Assembly: GCA_018398585.1 (NCBI GenBank)
Contig: JAGTTD010000026.1
Coordinates: 2,237,001 to 2,301,000 of the forward strand
DNA length: 64,000 bases
Source: Simmondsia chinensis
Taxonomy: Eukaryota; Streptophyta; Magnoliopsida; Caryophyllales; Simmondsiaceae
Direction: 5' to 3'
Within the stretch, counting starts at the first letter, position 1, and every line of letters starts with the position of its first letter. The translations under genes and the position numbers were made by a program. The notes under the pieces are model-generated. The model was not told the origin of the DNA, searched no databases, and was given only the letters and a program-made list of their open reading frames with translations. Below, in pieces: positions 1 through 12,000 of this stretch.

Positions 1-1010
1 TTACTTTCTTGGACATACTTTATCCCCAATATTTTCGTATCTTACAAATATCGCAATATTTTCTTCATTGCAAAATAATAAAGTTGACTAGGCTCATTCA
101 TGAATCTAGAGATCATGCTAACGGAGTACATAATATTTGGCCTTGTATATGTGAGGTACATTAGTGACCCCACTAAATTGCGATATAGCGTTGCTTCAAC
201 TTTCTTTGCTCCATCACATTGTTGCAACTTCCATTTTGAGCCATTGGAGTTGAAACCGGTGTACACTTAGTCATATTGAATTTTTTAATAGGTCTTCAAT
301 GTATTTTTCTTGTGAAATAAAACTACCTCGATGAACTTGGATCCCGAGAAAATATTTCGTTAGACCTTTCATCTCATATTTTCTCGTCATGGATGTTTTA
401 AATTCTTCTATCATACCAAGATTAGTTCCAGTGTAAATCAAATTGTCAACATAAAGACAAAAAATAAGAAGGTAATTGTTGACTCCCTTTTTCACATAAA
501 GAGATGGCTCACCTGGACTTCTCTTAAATCCACTATTGATGAAATAATGGCCAATATTGCTATTCCAAGCAAGTGGTGCTTGTTTTAGGCCATAAAATGC
601 TTTTCGTAGGCGGTATACCATATGTTCCTTGCCTTTCACCTTATAGCCTTTTGGTTGCTCGACATAGAGTTCATCATTTAACTATTCATTTAGAAATGGT
701 AATTTCACATCTAGTTGAGATATTGGAAGGTTCAGTTAAGCTGCTAGAGCAAATACCAGTCGTATTGTCTCCATTTGAACTATAGGAGCAAAAGTTTCAT
801 TATAATTAATATTCAACTGTTGAGAATATCTTTCTGCAATGAGACAAACTTTGTGCTTCTAGATTGACCCGTCTTCATTGAATTTTGCTTCGAAACCATT
901 TTTGAGGCAAACTTCTCAATAGTTTTTCAATGATATTTTTGTTTGTAACAGTATCCCCACAAGTTTTAATACGAGTTATCATTTTAGTGATACAAACTGA
1001 GATTAAGCAG
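1..1010 (-). mobile_element. Ty1/copia retrotransposon relic (gag end fused to reverse transcriptase)
   Basis: Read on the - strand, 780 down to 42 translates as a copia-type reverse transcriptase (RVT_2). Blocks include FAPIVQMETIRLVFALAA near 780, VYRLRKAFYGLKQAPLAW near 610-560, the catalytic box as LYVDNLIYTG near 450-420, YFLGIQVHRG near 345, and GSLMYLTYTRPNIMYSVS near 200-150. The active site normally reads YVDD, so the last aspartate is replaced and the enzyme would be dead. Several in-frame stops (for example after LALAA and after PFLNE) also break it. Upstream (1000-900) the frame instead looks like the gag motif KNIIEKLLRSLPQKW, joined straight to the KFNEDGSI start of the RT region, so protease and integrase are missing. 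The element continues off the left edge. Confidence 0.85.
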
Positions 1011-1390
1011 GCGCTCAAACTCGAATCAACACATCAAATACTCATATTTATGTCGATAATCTTCTAAAGGAGTGATTACAGAGATAGTAGTAAGGAAACG
1101 GGGGAGAAGTATAGAAGAAGAAAGGGGAGAATTTAGAAGGAGGGGGAGAATTCTAGGAAAATTTGGGGGAGAGAAGGAGGAGACATTATCTCATACACAT
1201 CATCAACTTAAATGACCTCTAACTAACCACTCTTATTTATACTAATTTTAGACGAGGTGTCATTAGGGCTGAGGTGGTAGGTGACGTGGCAGCATGTGAT
1301 GTGGCTCGGACTGACGTGGTGCTGACAAGGAGGGCTAACATGGCAGTCGAGAAGGCTCAAAACTGATTAAAGCGTGACCCTCTGTAATAT
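1010..1390 (-). mobile_element. Possible LTR of the copia relic
   Basis: On the - strand this stretch has a TATA-like box (TAGTATAAATAAG, around 1230-1245), a pyrimidine-rich leader around 1080-1180, and, just before gag, TTTGTATCACTA, a poor match to the usual TGGTATCAGA primer-binding site. This suits an LTR plus leader in the same orientation as the relic to its left. No second LTR and no target duplication were found, so the boundaries are guesses. Confidence 0.35.
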
Positions 1391-1625
1391 TCGTATTAAT
1401 ACCCAGCCATGCAATGCCCCTTATCTTTAAGGGTCAAATGTATTGATATACAAACGAGTAAACCCTCTTGTATCAAATACTAAAATTACAAATTTTACCC
1501 TATTAATTTTTTTTAAAATTAATAAATGATGTCTTGTTTTCTATTCTAAAAATATTAAGATATAGGGCAAAATAGTAATTTTCAAAAATCAATTCCAAAC
1601 CCACGCAAAACCCTAGATAGACCAA

Positions 1626-1857
1626 GGCACCGTGGCGACGTATTCCATTAGGCGAAGGGCAGTGAAACGACACGGCGGCGGCGGCGGCGGTGGCAGTTCT
1701 TCCGCATCGACTTCATTCTCTCTGTTATCTTCTTCAATGTTGTTCCTCGCATTTTCGGCACGCGTCTAGTCATCGATGGCAGAGGCGTCGTCTTCTCCGG
1801 CGAGGCGGAAATTCGTTGGGGGCAGAGGAAAACCGCAATGGAAGAGATTAATCAGAA
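1626..1857 (+). pseudogene. Possible 5' fragment of an unrecognised gene, with a GGC repeat
   Basis: A GC-rich island in AT-rich surroundings. A frame starting at a GTG near 1632 reads basic residues (YSIRRRAVKRHG), then a glycine run from a (GGC)n microsatellite at about 1673-1695, then a serine-rich stretch, a TAG, and more codons after the stop (MAEASSSPARRKF). It resembles the start of a real plant gene with the ATG and one sense codon lost, but no family was recognised and no downstream exon was found. It could equally be a chance GC-rich patch. Confidence 0.2.
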
Positions 1858-1859
1858 GG

Positions 1860-2919
1860 ATATTACAAAACAATGAGATCGCAATCCTTGATTAATGCAA
1901 TCTATTGGAAAAAATCAAACAAGAAAATAGCGAAAGAAAAAAATTATACACAAGAACATCGTAATTAAGGCGGAACCCATTTCCCAACTAGAGGGAAAAA
2001 CCACGATCCAATCCAGCATCAAGAATTTTGGAATTAAAATCTATAATTGTGACCCCCAATCCCCAACTTTATCATACTTAACCAAGCTTTCTAACCCATT
2101 TATAAAAAAATAATCTACTCATACTCAAAATCAAATCAAACTAAAATCAACCAAAAATAACTATAAAAATCAAATTATATCTAATCTAATCTTTTAAATC
2201 TTACTCAAAACATCAAACAAGCATATCTTATTAATATCTCTCCTTTTTTTTTCCTTTTATATTTTGACTTAACAAAATAAAATATGACTACAAAATAAAA
2301 TATAGTTTAGACCCAACATGATCCGACTCTAACGTGCACTTATTAGTTGTCGGGTAGAAGTATCTCGAGAACTTTGCCAAAAATATTAGAAGAGATTGAG
2401 TGAGAGAGAGGGGGGACGAGAGAATCTTTAATTTTTGGACGATGAAAACCTTAGCAATGGTTGAGTTTTAATAGCAAGTTTAGCACCTCTTAGGAATAGA
2501 TTCTTCATCTTCCAAATATCACCAACAATAAATTTAGTAATTGGGAAGAGAAAAAAAAATTAAATTGTGTTTACGAGATAGTAGAGGATGGTTCTAATAG
2601 ACCATTAGGAAAGAGAATGAATTTATTATATTGTAACACTTTCGGAGACATGTAAATATTTACTGTAAGAAAAGTAACCCACACGCACGCTTAAAACTGG
2701 TCCAGTGGCACACATTATCATCAATCTCTTCGCCTTTAACTTAATTTAAGAGGTTAACTTGAGCCTTCTTGTTTAAAGTAAGATTTCCTTAGAGGGACAA
2801 GCATAAGCTACTAAGGGAAAAATGAGGTTTCAAAGGTACTCAAGCTTGTGTCTTTTCCAACCAAACAGATACTAAATATGTCGTTAAAATTTTCTAGCTA
2901 ATAAGAATGGGGGCTGCAG
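1860..2919. other. AT-rich upstream/intron sequence; amylase exon 1 not found
   Basis: No gene is visible here. It ends at the acceptor of the first recognisable amylase exon (CTGCAG ending at 2919). Plant alpha-amylases usually have a short first exon encoding the signal peptide and ending in Leu-Phe-Gln before GT. No ATG-signal-LFQ-GT combination was found between 940 and 2919, so exon 1 is either lost, very diverged, or left of the window. Confidence 0.5.
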
Positions 2920-3052
2920 GGGTTCGACTGGGAATCAAGTAACAAGGGAGGAGGATGGTATAACTTGTTAAAGAGCTCCATCAATGACATGGCTGCCAGT
3001 GGTGTCACCCACGTGTGGCTTCCCCCTCCTTCCCACTCCGTAGCTCCCCAAG
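2920..3052 (+). CDS. Alpha-amylase exon, barrel start (GFDWES...HSVAPQ)
   Basis: It starts after CTGCAG at the position where plant amylase genes have their first intron (just before GFxWES) and ends CAA G before GTAACA. It encodes [20 protein letters not shown] followed by [12 protein letters not shown], the first strand-helix of the catalytic barrel. Confidence 0.88.
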
Positions 3053-6000
3053 GTAACAACCATCGTTCGATTCTCTTGAGATTTGTTTGGTCAAACTTTT
3101 TAAAAAAGTTTCATTTTTTTATGCAAAAAGAAACGCTTCTTTTTGGGATTTAAGAGTGTTCAGTGATACCGAAGGAAAATGTGAAACCGATTTGAACACG
3201 TCAAAAATAGAAAGAGTAACTCAGATGAGTATGTATAGACAAAACATCTATAAATAAACTAGGATTTTGTATTAAGTTGATCAATCAACAATACAAGCAG
3301 CCATAATAATATGTATAGACAAAACAAAGAAACCTTAAAAACTCACAAAAATACTACTAAACTATTTGCAGAATGTGTGATTTATTACTAAATTTATGTA
3401 TGAGGTCCTTCTACATAGTATAATTGATTTCTCAAATCAAATACATTTGTAGGGTATTTGCCAGGGAGGCTATACGATCTGGACGCCTCGAAGTATGGTA
3501 CCAAAATTGAGCTCAAGGCATTGATCGATGCGCTACATCAAAAGGGGATCAAAGCCATAGCAGACATAGTGATAAATCATAGGTAAGGATCTGACTTTCG
3601 TTCTTTGTTCAGATTCCTATATGTTAGACTATAAAACTAATCTTGGGTCTTCTTAGATTCACCTCTAATCTTGAACTCCACGTATCCATATCCTTTCGGA
3701 AGATTAACTTCAAAATCCATTGGCAGATTGGCCTTAATAAGTTCACCAAAGTCACTAAAAATTTCTCTTAAGTTGGCCTTCATCCACGTTCTATGTCAGT
3801 TGATTGATTACGAGAACCGTTGACTTGTTCACAAACAATGGTTTACTGGGGGAAGAGACTTTTTTCAATCGAGGAGATGGAGAGCGACCTCTCGTTGGTG
3901 CTTCAAAGAGATGGCATGGGAAAAGGGCTTGAAGTTCACGCAATGGAAGAGAGCTTTTTTGGTGAAGGGGATTGAAAATCTTAGAATATATTCTGAATTT
4001 TATTTTTTTACAAGTGCAAAGAGTCGCATGATTTAATTTATTTAACTGCAGCAGAGGTCAACATGAAGATTTTCCTCTCTTCCTATGCTTCAAGACTGTA
4101 AATCCTACAAACGCAAGTCCACAACAAAAATAAATATTGCACCAATATCAACCATATGGCTATATGAACAAGCTAGATTGCATGTTCTTCATTCAACTAT
4201 CATAATACACCTTCTCTTAATCCTTTTTTATTCCTCAATATCATTGGGTACCAGTTCATTGAATAATAGAGGAACCCCAATCCTCTTGGAACCATCAACC
4301 ATTCTCATTGATGGTGAATGGGCTTCAATGCTTGCATTATTGGTTTATATGTGAATGGCTTCAACTAATGAATTTGGTCAATTTTCCACTATTTGAAAAT
4401 ATGAAAATTTGGGGGGTTGTAAAGAGAGGTAAGGGTAATAAGGAGTAAACCTTTACCCCTGTTTTACAATTTTGTAAGAGGGGTCAAGGAGGTAAAAATT
4501 GACCTATTCTTGCCTCCATTTTCTTTAACCCTCAAATTAGAGGTAACGAAAAGCAAAGTGAATATTTAAAAAATTTTGGTCAATTTTGCCCTTATTTGAA
4601 CTATAATTCTCTATATCTTTACCCCTTTATCCAATAGCCAAATGAAGGTAACTTATTTCCACCTCTTTACTTTTATCTCTCTTAATTTGACATATTCAAA
4701 TAATAGTAGAATATTAGCTTACCCTCCCACTCTTTACCATTCTTTACCTTCCCCCTCTATACCCATCGTTACCCCTACTTTACTAAGTTTTCAAACAAAA
4801 CATTAGAGGCATGCGAAACTTCTAGGATTGGGCAGTCTAGCAAAAATTTTTCTAGATGCAAATTTTTACAATAATATTGTTCCAAACCGATAAAGTTGTG
4901 GGAAACTCAGGTATAAAGCATCTAAGCCAGTACAGCCCCACAAGTTGAATTTTTTTGAGGCGGCTATGCTTGAAAATAAGCTTCTAGTACACATAATGTG
5001 TTTTGCTAGGGATCCCCCTGTATTTCATAACCATCGCAAATCTCCGCATGTAAACTGTTAAAGGGTAATGGGGGTAAACCTTTATCCCCTGTTTCACAAT
5101 TTTATAAGAGAGGTAAAGGAGAGTAAAAATTTAACTACTCTTACCCTCATTTTCTTTAACCCTCAAATTTGGGATAGAGGAAAGCAAAGTGAATTTAAAA
5201 AAAAATTTGGATAATTTTACTCTTATTTTAACTATAATTCTTAATACCCTTACCCCTTTACCTAATAGCCAAACCAGGATAACTCATTTCCCCCTTTTTA
5301 CCTTTGCCTCTCTAAATTTTATATATTCAAATAAGAGTAGAATATTAGTATACCCTCCTACTCTTTACCCTTCATTATCATTCCCCTCTTTACCCCCACT
5401 TTACTAAGTTTTCATACAAAACATTAGAAGTACGCGAAGCTTTCAGGTTTGCACAGTCGAGCAACAATCTTTCTGGACCCAAATTTTTACAACAACATTG
5501 ATCGAAACCGATGAGTTGTGGGCAACTCAAGTATAAAATATTTAAGCCAGTACAGCCCCACAAGTTAAATTCTCTAAGGTGGCTATGCTTGATAAATAGC
5601 TTCTAGTATACATAATGTGATTCGCTAGGAGTCCCCTGTATTTCATAGCCATCACATTTCTCTGCATGGAAACTATAAAAGTTGAGATTGCGAATGGACA
5701 TTTCGCAGTCCATAAGTACTAGGCAAGCCAATAGGGTTGTCACAAATTGGATGCCACTTTAGGAGACATTAGGACAATAGGCGAGGTGCGCCTTGACAAA
5801 TTGGGTAAAGAGAGATAAGGATAATGGGGGGTAAACCCTTATCACTATTTTGCAATTATATAACAGGGGTAAAGGAGGGTAAAAATTTACCTACTCTTAC
5901 CCCAATTTTCTTTATCCCTCAAATAAAGTAAGGTGAATTTTCAAAAAATTTTGGACAATTTTGGCCTTCTTTTAGCTGTGACTCTTTATACCCATAGCCC

Positions 6001-9000
6001 TTTATCCAATTGCTAAACGAGGGTAACTCATTTACCTTTCTTTACCCTTACTCCTCTTAATTTGACATATTATAATAAGGATAGAATATTATCTTACCCT
6101 TCCACTCTTTACCCTTCCGTACCTTCCCCCTCTCTATCCCTCTTTAAAACATAAGAGGGATAGGAAACTTCTAGGTTTGCGAAGTCGAGCAACAATCTTT
6201 CGAGATGCAAATTCTTACAACAACATTTACCCAAACCAATGAATTGTAGGCAACTCAGGTATAAAGCATCTAAGCCAGTATAGCCCCACAAGTTGAATTC
6301 TTTAAGGTGGCCATGCTTGATAATAAGCTTCTAGTACACATAATGTGATTCACTGGGGGTCCATGTATTTTATAACCATCGCATTCCTCTATATATGTAA
6401 ACTGTCAAAGGGTAAGGGGTGGTAAACCCTTACCCTTGTTTCGTAATTTTGTAAGAGGGGTAAAGGGGGTGCCTACTCTTACCCCATTTTTTTTAAATCT
6501 CAAATTGGGTGCGGAGGAAAGCAAGGTGAATTTTTAAAAAAATTTGGACAATTTTGCTCTTATTTTAACTATGACTCTCTAAGCCCTTAACCCTTGACCC
6601 AATAGCCAAACGTGGGTAACTCATTTCCCCTCTGTACCCTTACCTCTCTAAATTTGACATATTCAAATAAGAGTAGAATATTAGCTTACCCTCCTACTCT
6701 TTACCCTTCATTACCTTTCCTGTCCTTGTCCCCCTTTACCCTCACTTTACTAAGTTTTCAAAGACAACATTAGAGGCATGCAAAACTTTCATGTTTGGGC
6801 AGTTGAGCAACAATCTTTTTGGACCCAATTTTTTACAACATTGATCCAAACTGATGTGTTGTGGGAAACCCAGGTATAAAGCATCAAAGCCAGTATAGCC
6901 CCACAAGTTGAATTCTCTAAGGAGGCTATGGTAGATAATAAGCTTCTAGTACACATAATATGATTTGCTATGGGTCCCTTGTATTTCATGACCATCGCAT
7001 TCCTCCACATGAAAACTGTTAAAGTTGGGATCCTAAAGGGTCATTTCGCAATCCACAAGTTCTAGGCAAGGCAATTTGGTTGTTGCAATTTGGATGCCAC
7101 TTTAAGGGACATTCGGACAATACGCGAGGTGCAACGTTGACAAATTGGGTAAAGAGAGGTAAGGATAATGGGGGTAAACCCTTGCCCCTGTTTCGCAATT
7201 TTATAAGAGGGTGCAAGAGGGTAAAAATTTATCCACTCTTACCTCTATATTCTTTAACCCTCAAATTAGGGATAAAGGAAAGTAAGGTGAATTTTTGAAA
7301 AATTTTGGACAATTTTGGCCTAATTTTGAATGTGACTCTCTATACTGTTACCCGTTTACCTAATTGCCAAACGAGGGTACCTCATTTACCTATCTTTACC
7401 CTTACCCCTCTTAATTTGATATATTATAATAAGGGTAGAATATTATTTTATCCTTCCACTCTTTACCCTCCGTTACCTTGCCCTTCTTTACCCTATTTTA
7501 TCCCCACTTTACTAAGTACTCAAACAAAACATTAGAGGCATGCGAAACTTTTAGGTTTGCACAGTCAAGCAACAATCTTTCTGGATGCAAATTTTTACAA
7601 CAACATTGACCCAAGCCGATGAGTTGTATGCAACTCAGGTATAAAGCATCTAAGCCAGTACCGCCCCACAAGTTGAATTCTTTAAGACGACTATACTTGA
7701 TAATAAGCTTCTAGTGCACATATTGTGATTCGCTAGGGATCCCTGTTTTGCAATTTTGTAAGAGGGTTAAAGGAGGGTAAAAATTTACCTACTCTTACCC
7801 CCATTTTCTTTAACCCTCAAATTGGGGGCTGAGGAAGGCAAGGTAAATTTTTAAAAAAATTTAAACAATTTTGCCTTTATTATAACTATGATTTTCTATA
7901 CCCTTACCCCTTTACCCAATTGCCAAACGGGGGTAACTTATTTTTCCCTTTTTATCCTTACCTCTCTAAATTTGATATATTCAAATAAGACTAAAATATT
8001 TACTTACCCTCTCACGCTTTCCCCTTCATTACCTTTCCCCTATTTATCCCCCGTTATTAAGTTTTCAAGCAAAACATTAGAGTCATGCAAAACTTCAAGG
8101 TTTGACAGTCAAGCAACAATCTTTCTGGATCCAAATTTTTACAACAACATTGATCCAATTCGATGAGTGGTGGGCAACTCAGGTATAAAGCATCTAAGCT
8201 AGTACAACTCTACAAGTTGAATTCGCTAAGGCGTCTACGCTTGATAATAAATTTCTGGTACACAAAATGTGATTCGCTAGGGGTCCCCTGTATTTAATAA
8301 CCCTCACATTTCTCTGCATGTAAACTGGTAAAAGTTGGGATCGCAAAGGGTCGTTTTGAAATCCATAAGTTTTAGGCAAGGCAATTGGGTTGTTGCAAAT
8401 GGATGCCATTTAGGTGACATTGGGATAATACGCGAGGTGCAATCTTGACAAATTGGGTGAAGAGAGGTAAGAATAATGTGGGGTTAACCTTACCACTATT
8501 TCACAATTTTATAACAGGAGCAAGGGAGGGTAAAAATTTACCTACTCTTACTCCCGTTTTCTTTAACCCTCAAACTAGGGGTAAAGAAAAGCAATGTGAA
8601 TTTTCAAAAAATTTTGGACAATTTTTTTCTTATTTTAACTATGACTCTCTAAACCTTTACCCATTTAGCCAATAGCCAAAAGAGGGTAACTCATTTTTCC
8701 CTCTTTACCCTTACCTCTCGTAATTTGACATATTTAAATAATAGAAGAATATTTGCTTACCCTCCCACTCTTTACCCTTCTCTACCTCCCCCTTCTTTAC
8801 CAAGTTTTCAAACAAAACAATAGAGGCATGCGAAACTTATAGGTCTAGATATTAGAGCAACAATATTTTTGGATGCAAATTTTTACAACAACATTGATCC
8901 AAACCGATTAGTTGTGGGCAACTCAGTGATAAATCATCTAACATTATATAGCCCAACAAGTCGAATTCTCTAAGGCGGCTATGCTTGATAATAAGCTTTT

Positions 9001-12000
9001 AGTACACATAATGTGATTTGCTAAGGGTCCTTATATTTCATAACCATCGCATTACTTAGCATGTAAACTGTCAAAGTGTAATTGGGGGGTAGGGGTAAAC
9101 CCTTACCCTGTTTCGCATTTTTGTAAGAGGGGTAAAGGAGGGTCAAAATTTACCGACTCTTACCCCCATTTTCTTAAACCCTTAAATTGGGGATAGAGGA
9201 AAGCAAGGTAAATTTTCTAAAAAAAACAATTTTGCCCTTATTATAACTATGACTCTTTATACCTTTATCCTTTCATCCAATAGCCAAATGAGGGTAACTC
9301 ATTTTCCTCTTTTTACCAATACCTCACTAATTTGACATATTCAAATAATAGTAGAATATTAGCTTACCCTCCCACTCTTTATCCCTCATTACCTTTCCCT
9401 TCTTTACACTGCTTTACCCCACTTTTCTAAGTTTTCAAACAAAGCATTAGCCGCTTGCGAAACTTTCAGGTTTGGACAGTAGAGCAACAATCTTTCCGGA
9501 CTCAAATTTTTACAACAACATTGATCGAAACCGGTGAATTGTGGACAGCTTAGGTATAAAGCATCTAAGCTAGTATAGCCCCACAAGTTGAATTCTATAA
9601 GGCAGCCATCCTTGATAATAAGCTTCTAGTACACATAACGTGATTCACTAGGGGTCCCTTGTATTTCACTACCATCGCATTCCTTTGCATGTGAACTGTT
9701 AAATTTGGGATTGCATAGGGTCATTTTTCAATCCATAAGTTCTAGGCAAGGAAATTTGGTTGCTGCAAATTGGATGCCACTTTAGGGGACCTTGGGACAA
9801 TACGCGAGATGTAGTCTTGACAAGTTGGGTAAAGAGAGGTACGGATAATAGGGGGTAAACCCTTACTCCTATTTCACAATAAAATAACAGGGGTAAAGGA
9901 GGGTAAAAATTTACCTACTCTTACCTCCATTTTCTTTAACTCTCAAATTCGGGATAATGCAAAGCAAGGTAAATTAATAAAAAAATTTGGACAATTTTGC
10001 CATTATTTTAACTCTAACTCTCTATACCCTTAACCCTTTACCCAAGAGCCAAATGAGGGTAACTCATTTTCTCCTCTTTACCCTTACCTCTTTTAATTTA
10101 AAATATTCAAATAATATTAAAATATTGGCTTACACTCCCACTCGTTACCCATCTTTACCATCCTCCTCTTTACCCCTCTTTATCCCCACTTCACCAAGTT
10201 TTCAAACAAAATATTAGAGGGATGCGAAACTTGTATGTTTGGACAGTCGAGCAACAATATTTCTGGATGCAAATTTTTACAACAACATTGATCTAAACCG
10301 ATGAGTTGTGGGAAACTCAGGTATAAATTTTCTTAGCCAGTACAACCCCACATGTTGAATTCTCTAAGGCAGCTATGCTTGATAATAAGCTTCAAGTACA
10401 CATAATATGATTCTCTAGGGGTCCCTATATTTCATATCCCTCGCATTTCTCCGCATGTAAATTGTTAGAGTTGGGATCGCAAAGGGTCATTTTGCAATCC
10501 TTACGTTCTTGGCAAGGCAATTGGGTTGTTGCAAAATGGATGCCACTTTAGGTGACATTGAGACAATATGCGAGGTGCATCCCTAACAAATTGGGTCAAG
10601 AGAGGTAAGAATAACGTGGGGTAAATCTTATTCCTATTTCACAATTTTATAACAGGGGCAAAGGAGGGTAAAATTTTACCTACTCTTACCCCCATTTTCT
10701 TTAACCCCCAAATTAGGTTTGAAGGAAAGCAAGGTGAATTTTTAATAAATTTTGGACAATTTTGCTCTTATTTTAATTATGACTCTCTAAACCTTTACCC
10801 CTTTACCCAATAGCCAAAAAATGGTAACTTATTTTTCCCTATTTACCTTTACCTCTTGTAATTTGACATATTCAAATAACAGAAGAATATTAGCTTACCC
10901 TTCCACTCTTTACCCTTCTTTTCCTTCCCCCTCTTTACCAAGTTTTCAAACAAAACAATAGAGGCATGCAAAACTTATAGGTTTGGATAGTCAAGCAACA
11001 ATATTTCTGAATGCAAATTTTTACAACAACATTGATACAAACCGATGAGTTGTGGGCAACTCAAGGATAAATCATCTAACATAGTACAGCCCCACAAGTT
11101 GAATTCTATAAAACAGCTATGCTTGATAATAAGCTTCTAGTATATTCGCTAAGGGTCCCTGTGTTTCATAACCATCGCATTACTCAGCAAGTAAACTGTC
11201 AAAGGGTAATTTGGGGTGGGTGGGTTGGGGGGGGGGGGGGGACCCTTACCCTGTTTCGCAATTTTGTAAGAAGGGTAAAGGAGGGTAAAAATTTACCTAC
11301 TCTTGCCCCCATTTTCTTTAAACTTCAAATTGGGATAGAGGAAATCAAGGCAAATTTTTAAAACATTTTGGACAATTTTGCCCTTATTATAACTATGACT
11401 CTTTCTACCTTTACCCTTTTATCCAATAGCCAAATGAGGGAAACTCATTTTCCTCTATTTACCCTTACCTCTCTAAATTTGACATATTCAAATAATAGTA
11501 GAATATTAGCTTACCCTCCACTCTCTATCCTTCATTATCTTTTCCTTCTTTACACCACTTTACCCCCACTTTTCTAAGTTTTCAAACAAAACATTAGCAG
11601 CATGCGAAACTTTCAGGTTTTTGGACAGTTGAGTAACAATCTTTCCGGACCCAAATTTTTGCAACAACATTGATCCGAAACGGACATTGATCCAAATCGA
11701 TGAACTGTGGACAGCTCAGGTATAAAGCATCTAAGCTAATATAGCCCTACAAGTTGAAATCTCCAAGGCGACTATCCTTGATAATAAGCTTCTAGGACAC
11801 ATAATGTGATTGGCTAGTGGTCCCTTGTATTTCACCACAATCGCATTTCTTTGCACGTGAGCTGTTAAAGTTAGTATCGAAAAGCGTCATTTCGCAATCA
11901 ATAACTTCTAGGCAAGGAAATTTGGTTGTTGCAAATTGGATTCCACTTTGGGGGACCTTGGGACAATACGCGAGGTGCAGCCTTGATAAGTTGGGTAAAG

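Noticed and set aside
2822..2875. Frame ATG AGG TTT CAA ... CTT TTC CAA as the amylase first exon
   Set aside because: It ends in LFQ as hoped, but has no signal-peptide hydrophobic core and no GT donor follows (CCAAACAG instead).
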